64,000 bases of DNA from Tubiluchus corallicola (lineage: Eukaryota > Priapulida > Priapulimorpha > Priapulimorphida > Tubiluchidae): positions 558,001 to 622,000 of the forward strand of contig JAQGDQ010000048.1 in NCBI GenBank assembly GCA_030141605.1, given 5' to 3'. The translations under genes were made by a program, and so were the position numbers. Below are positions 61,701-64,000 of this stretch, in pieces. The notes under the pieces are model-generated. The model saw only the letters and a list, made by a program, of their open reading frames with translations, did no database searches and was not told where the DNA came from. Numbering within the stretch: position 1 is the stretch's first letter; every line of letters begins with the position of its first letter.

Positions 61701-62920
61701 TCAACCTCAGGATGATAGCACAAGAAGGATTGTCAGCTTGACACAGCTTGACGTGTAAGGATCAATTAGCTGTTTCTTTCCTTTTCGTGTAATATTTTTG
61801 TATTAGCTATCTCTCTGTATAATACTTGTGATGCATTTTTGCAGATCACCTCAGTTTCACTGGATGGCAGTACAATGTCAGGCCATATTCTGTTGTTTCT
61901 CATCATCATTTTGCATCATTTCACTTATCACATCTTTTTACATTGGCAACATCATATCATTTCTCATCAGATTTGTATACTTTATCACCCCTTGTCGTAT
62001 GTTGAAGTCGTAGTCAAAATGGTAGTCAAAATAAGAAACTTGTTTATATGGCTATTTAAATATTAAATGGTTAATAGTTTTAAGTTAGCATTCGGAGACC
62101 GCCAATATGTTGCTTGTGTTTAACTGCATCTGAAATAATGCTTTGATCATGAAAATGGCTATCAGCCATAAAATAACCTCTCCAATCTCCAGTAATTAAT
62201 TGCAAACTAAACAGTGCAAGATCAGAAGAAAATTATCGAACAGAATTTTTGTACTGTAGATTAGTACGTATAAATATGAATTGATTTAGACTACTAAAAA
62301 CAATTTATTAATATGCATTGGTATTACCATTTCTTTCAAGCCTGCATGTGGCTAATACATAGGTTTTTTTCACAAGTCGACCAATTGAATTAGTTTGCAT
62401 AAGCATGCGTTAAAGAAAGAATGAGTTTTATTTAATTTGAGGGTGAAAGAAGAACTGAATAGTCTTGGTGCTTGCTCAGCTGCAAAGTTGTGCAGTGACA
62501 GACTTGACTTACAACTGGATGGGTGACTACCTGTTTAATGTTCTAAGCAGTTTTTGCAAAGTGTGATACATGTCTCTTTTCAAGGACGTATTTACCTCTG
62601 ATTGTGGATTAGACATTTCCGCCACTTCATTGTGTCATCTCAAATGATCATGTTTGATAACCAGGCATGTTCCAGTTCTTCTGCTACTGACTATATTAGC
62701 AAATTGTGCACTTAGTGCTGGATACAGACTGTAACATACAAATAATGTGCTGTCTGTATTTTAGATGATTGTGACGGCTCTTGGTGGTTACTCTGACATG
62801 CACAGAGCACATGAGTATGCTAATGAAGTGAGACGTATGGCTAAGCAACTGAAAGAATGTCAACAGCTTGCTAATTTATACAATCACAGGGAACGCTTGT
62901 TCAACATGACTGTTACAAGT
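45881..62920 (+). CDS. DNAH1: DNAH1 homologue, N-terminal part (gene continues beyond window)
   Basis: Heavy chain of an axonemal inner-arm dynein, a motor for ciliary and flagellar bending. Exons: 45881-46006, 46559-46717, 50718-50839, 51323-51456, 52460-52558, 52696-52800, 53050-53170, 53860-53964, 54236-54393, 55095-55219, 55872-55961, 56496-56663, 57674-57804, 58174-58327, 59034-59230, 60194-60419, 60506-60708, 61243-61384, 62765-62920; 907 codons, phases all consistent. Recognition motifs include KKYPEIKQRGFYS, FDCRTPQEWMDLG, YNLYIDCMPTDSS, KGWYNLMESSWEIY, GVHYSTDLELF, FYINTDTVKQNLIKKRKA and ANEVRRMAKQLKECQQLANL; human DNAH1 has near-identical wording in the same order. Only the N-terminal tail is present; the AAA motor lies outside the window. 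One intron (52801-53049) is GC-AG. Confidence 0.93.
48100..50300 (+). mobile_element. 5'-truncated Jockey/CR1-group LINE, sense strand in DNAH1 intron 2
   Basis: The best preserved retrotransposon here. The reverse transcriptase runs from NSSKSPGLQNIPSSFFKSAS (about 48325) through GNYRPISLLSPVSKVFE, YQFGFRKNYSTALAV, LALSKAFD and GVLQGSNLGPLLFLIYIIDLP (about 48900-48960). A frameshift follows just where the catalytic FADD is expected, and the frame resumes at about 49006 with SNINNLQKYVNEEMKKIDLW through KYLGLLIDNKLTWEPH to FPYLQYSILTWG. The C-terminus ends SRGVKLWNSLPKDT (about 49745). Stops at 48391 and near 49486 confirm it is dead. No endonuclease is present. The 3' flank to about 50300 includes a GC-richer hairpin (50253-50293). 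Confidence 0.85.
50253..50293 (+). repeat. Hairpin in the LINE 3' tail
   Basis: agggcagg (50253-50260) pairs exactly with cctgccct (50286-50293) across a 25-base loop, in a locally GC-rich patch unlike the AT-rich surroundings. Its place shortly after the LINE reading frame suggests a 3' UTR element recognised by the reverse transcriptase; this is inference. Confidence 0.5.
50718..53170 (+). CDS. DNAH1: DNAH1 exons 3-7
   Basis: Exons 50718-50839, 51323-51456, 52460-52558, 52696-52800 and 53050-53170. They encode QLPYIVAPGSRPRRVEIGRR, DFKQLIPQFVCDYG, HFPNFLPLEVFDD, GFDCRTPQEWMDLGR, PIPAKALLPVEGG, EWQSVGVVKYE and RLFVVPRIRLLFSAEEP, each recognisable in human DNAH1. The donor of the exon ending at 52800 is GCAAGT rather than GT. 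Intron 4 (51457-52459) contains the 27-bp minisatellite. Confidence 0.9.
51845..52127 (+). repeat. 27-bp minisatellite, 10 full copies plus one partial, in DNAH1 intron 4
   Basis: Unit begins gttaactagtacac and runs 27 bases. Copies start at 51845, 51872, 51899 and every 27 bases after that. Variation is confined to a few sites: g or a after acact (g in copies 1, 5 and 9) and aaacc or aaatc at the unit end (aaacc in copies 1 and 9). The unit length is a multiple of three, so one frame stays open and spells repeated TSTLNYKSL. This is a by-product, not a gene. Confidence 0.95.
52801..53049 (+). other. GC-AG intron in DNAH1 (intron 6)
   Basis: The exon ends at 52800 and the intron begins GCAAGT (52801-52806) and ends ttttcag (53049). 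Joining gives GAA GCT G/GT GAT CGG, i.e. EAGDRLFVVPRIR, matching DNAH1. The nearby GT at 52805 would give AAG TGA and stop the protein. GC-AG is the known minor variant of U2-type introns, and the rest of this donor is perfect consensus. Confidence 0.9.
53860..56663 (+). CDS. DNAH1: DNAH1 exons 8-12
   Basis: Exons 53860-53964, 54236-54393, 55095-55219, 55872-55961 and 56496-56663. Encoded blocks include YNLYIDCMPTDSSISMDDE, RTMNKMAFDATVRNYPKAF, FITLPNEPAQ, VRTECNKVQAMSLFNTQQ, DQWIMTLKQNVRTSLQD and KGWYNLMESSWEIYTMSK. Their order and spacing follow human DNAH1. A gtaagg at 56646 is a weaker internal donor alternative; the longer exon is preferred because it keeps VRFCMQ aligned with the human VKYMLQ. 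Confidence 0.9.
57674..62920 (+). CDS. DNAH1: DNAH1 exons 13-19, end of the visible part
   Basis: Exons 57674-57804, 58174-58327, 59034-59230, 60194-60419, 60506-60708, 61243-61384 and 62765-62920. Blocks: DAMRYLVLNSLHAFTQLISD, FFVDLVVDQSGVHYSTDLEL, GQNPLLESVGKHEPEVEAM, IVIGAFYINTDTVKQNLIK, NISKRLYEKPQCMEDLSETR, LWTLIGWPHNLESQIEEV and NEVRRMAKQLKECQQLAN. The exon ending at 62920 reaches the position where human DNAH1 enters its linker region; the next exon was not found before 64000. Confidence 0.92.
58476..58885. mobile_element. 406-bp MITE with 26-bp inverted termini, DNAH1 intron 14
   Basis: Left arm 58476-58501 and right arm 58860-58885 are inverted copies of a 26-base sequence containing ggtttgccagac, with three mismatches. 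The outermost TA on each side fits a TA target duplication, giving an element at 58478-58883. There is no ORF inside, and the interior contains acagtaggcgccgtg and other GC-richer patches. A non-autonomous Tc1/mariner-type element is the simplest reading. Confidence 0.75.
61398..61687. mobile_element. 286-bp MITE with TA duplication, DNAH1 intron 18
   Basis: Element 61400-61685 between TA 61398-61399 and TA 61686-61687. The left end contains agtcgtcgacttataac; the right end read inverted contains agtcgtcgacttacaac (16 of 17 match). It starts only 15 bases after the splice donor of the preceding exon. There is no coding capacity. Confidence 0.7.
62466..62552 (+). pseudogene. 5S-rRNA-derived sequence (5S pseudogene or SINE3-like)
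   Basis: ggatgggtgactacctg (62517-62533) resembles the 5S rRNA segment ggatgggagaccgcctg. The preceding stretch (cagctgcaaagttgtgcag, then gacttgacttacaact) can be aligned with the 5S region around the internal control box. It lies in DNAH1 intron 18. A lone pseudogene and a 5S-derived SINE cannot be told apart from one copy. Confidence 0.45.
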
Positions 62921-64000
62921 GTAAGTAAACTCTATATAAGTAAACACTAAAAAACAATTGAGAAACTGTAGTATGATAATACAGTGCACAATGGAATTAA
63001 TAATATAGTATGTTTGATAATACAGTGTGTATAGTGAGTATAGTTTTATGAATATATCGTCATACTTTAAAGTATTATAAAATAAAACCTATTTTTAAAG
63101 TTAACCAAATGGATATCATTAGTGCAGGGTTTGTTTAGGGCTGCTGGTGTTTCCTGTTTTTATTTTGATGTGTCTGTATTTCTCACAAAGAAAAAGTTAT
63201 TCTAAAATATTAAAACACTACCAAGGAATGAAATCCTGCACTTATTTGGAATGACTGTGTATGCAGTATGTACTAAGATATAATGGATGTGGCTGACTTA
63301 CGTATTTTATCTTCTTTTCTAAGACAAATACAGGTGTTTCAAAGATTTGTGATTTGTGCTGGATTAAATGTAATGACAACATAATTTGTATTCAGTGCTT
63401 CCTTTTGCATTTCTGCTCACTTTATTTTGTCATAGACAATAAAGTAAATATTACGGGAAAAAGTTGATGTCCCATTCAGACAAAGTGGTTTTGTGTAGGA
63501 CCAGCACACAATAGTTCTACCAATGCTGTGTAGTGTCGTTTATAGTTTTAAAGACTATGTGTTACTTATGCCGAGTATCATGTTATTCAACTGTGCCTTT
63601 ACTGAAACTTCACTTAAAATATAAAAAAATATCTTTTTTCAATGGCAAGTATACAGCTATTAATTTGTGTGAAACTAACTATCAAAGGCTGATGAGTTAC
63701 ACATTATTACTTATCTGGTCCTTTATTTGGTGGAGATTGCAACCAAAATTGAGCAAAACTGAGTTGTCATTAATTAGACAGATGACACATGGAATACAAT
63801 TTCTAGGTATGTCATCTGCCATACTGCTATTGGCTGCTTACCTCACTGAGGGATTATATAAGTACATATGGATATGGCTAAGACACTTGCCACTTCACTG
63901 TTTCATATTAAAGGATTGTTCTCGATAATGTGCTAAATTCCAATCTTGCTACAGCCAGCTAAGTTAAGTAGGTCCTAGAATGATTGCTTGATTAAATATT
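62921..64000 (+). other. DNAH1 intron running off the window
   Basis: The donor gtaagt at 62921 opens an intron that continues to the end. No block corresponding to the next DNAH1 segment was found. A 131-codon open stretch at 63533-63928 is hydrophobic and of biased composition, without a known motif or splice context. Confidence 0.55.

Noticed and set aside
63533-63928. 131-codon open frame at the right edge
   Set aside because: Hydrophobic and biased, no known motif, no match to the next expected DNAH1 segment.

Overview
The window is animal (metazoan) nuclear DNA: AT-rich, with spliced genes whose introns carry normal GT-AG signals and many degraded transposons. Four protein-coding genes can be read, and their exons join with consistent phase. 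The combination of a glycoprotein-hormone-receptor-type LGR, an axonemal dynein, CEP170 and a U12-type (AT-AC) intron points to an invertebrate that has motile cilia and keeps the minor spliceosome. I cannot tell from this sequence whether it is a cnidarian, mollusc, invertebrate deuterostome or another lineage.

Layout: (1) 1-5106, + strand: 3' part of an LGR/glycoprotein-hormone-receptor-like GPCR, with four short LRR exons and one large exon holding the hinge, 7TM and tail. (2) 7282-11786, - strand, convergent with the LGR: a DNAJC4-like membrane J-protein in five recognisable exons; its first coding exon was not found. (3) 12.9-19.7 kb: a transposon-rich interval with pieces of CR1/Jockey-like LINEs and a clean solo LTR with target-site duplication, TATA box and a heat-shock-element-like motif. 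(4) 20165-40782, + strand: a complete CEP170 homologue, 18 coding exons and 1509 codons, starting with a forkhead-associated (FHA) domain. Its third intron is a textbook U12-type AT-AC intron, and its twelfth intron contains a fully paired 32-bp hairpin. (5) 40.8-45.9 kb: a 22-bp minisatellite, a 730-bp MITE with TA duplication and a LINE fragment. (6) 45881 to past the window end, + strand: the 5' part of DNAH1 (inner-arm axonemal dynein heavy chain), 19 exons and 907 codons, with a GC-AG intron, a LINE, a 27-bp minisatellite and two MITEs in its introns.

CEP170 (centriole and basal-body appendages) and DNAH1 (ciliary axoneme) lie head-to-tail about 5 kb apart and both serve centriole/cilium biology. 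The LGR and DNAJC4 genes look functionally unrelated to them. Exon borders were assigned by eye from splice consensus, reading phase and remembered family sequence. No similarity search was run.
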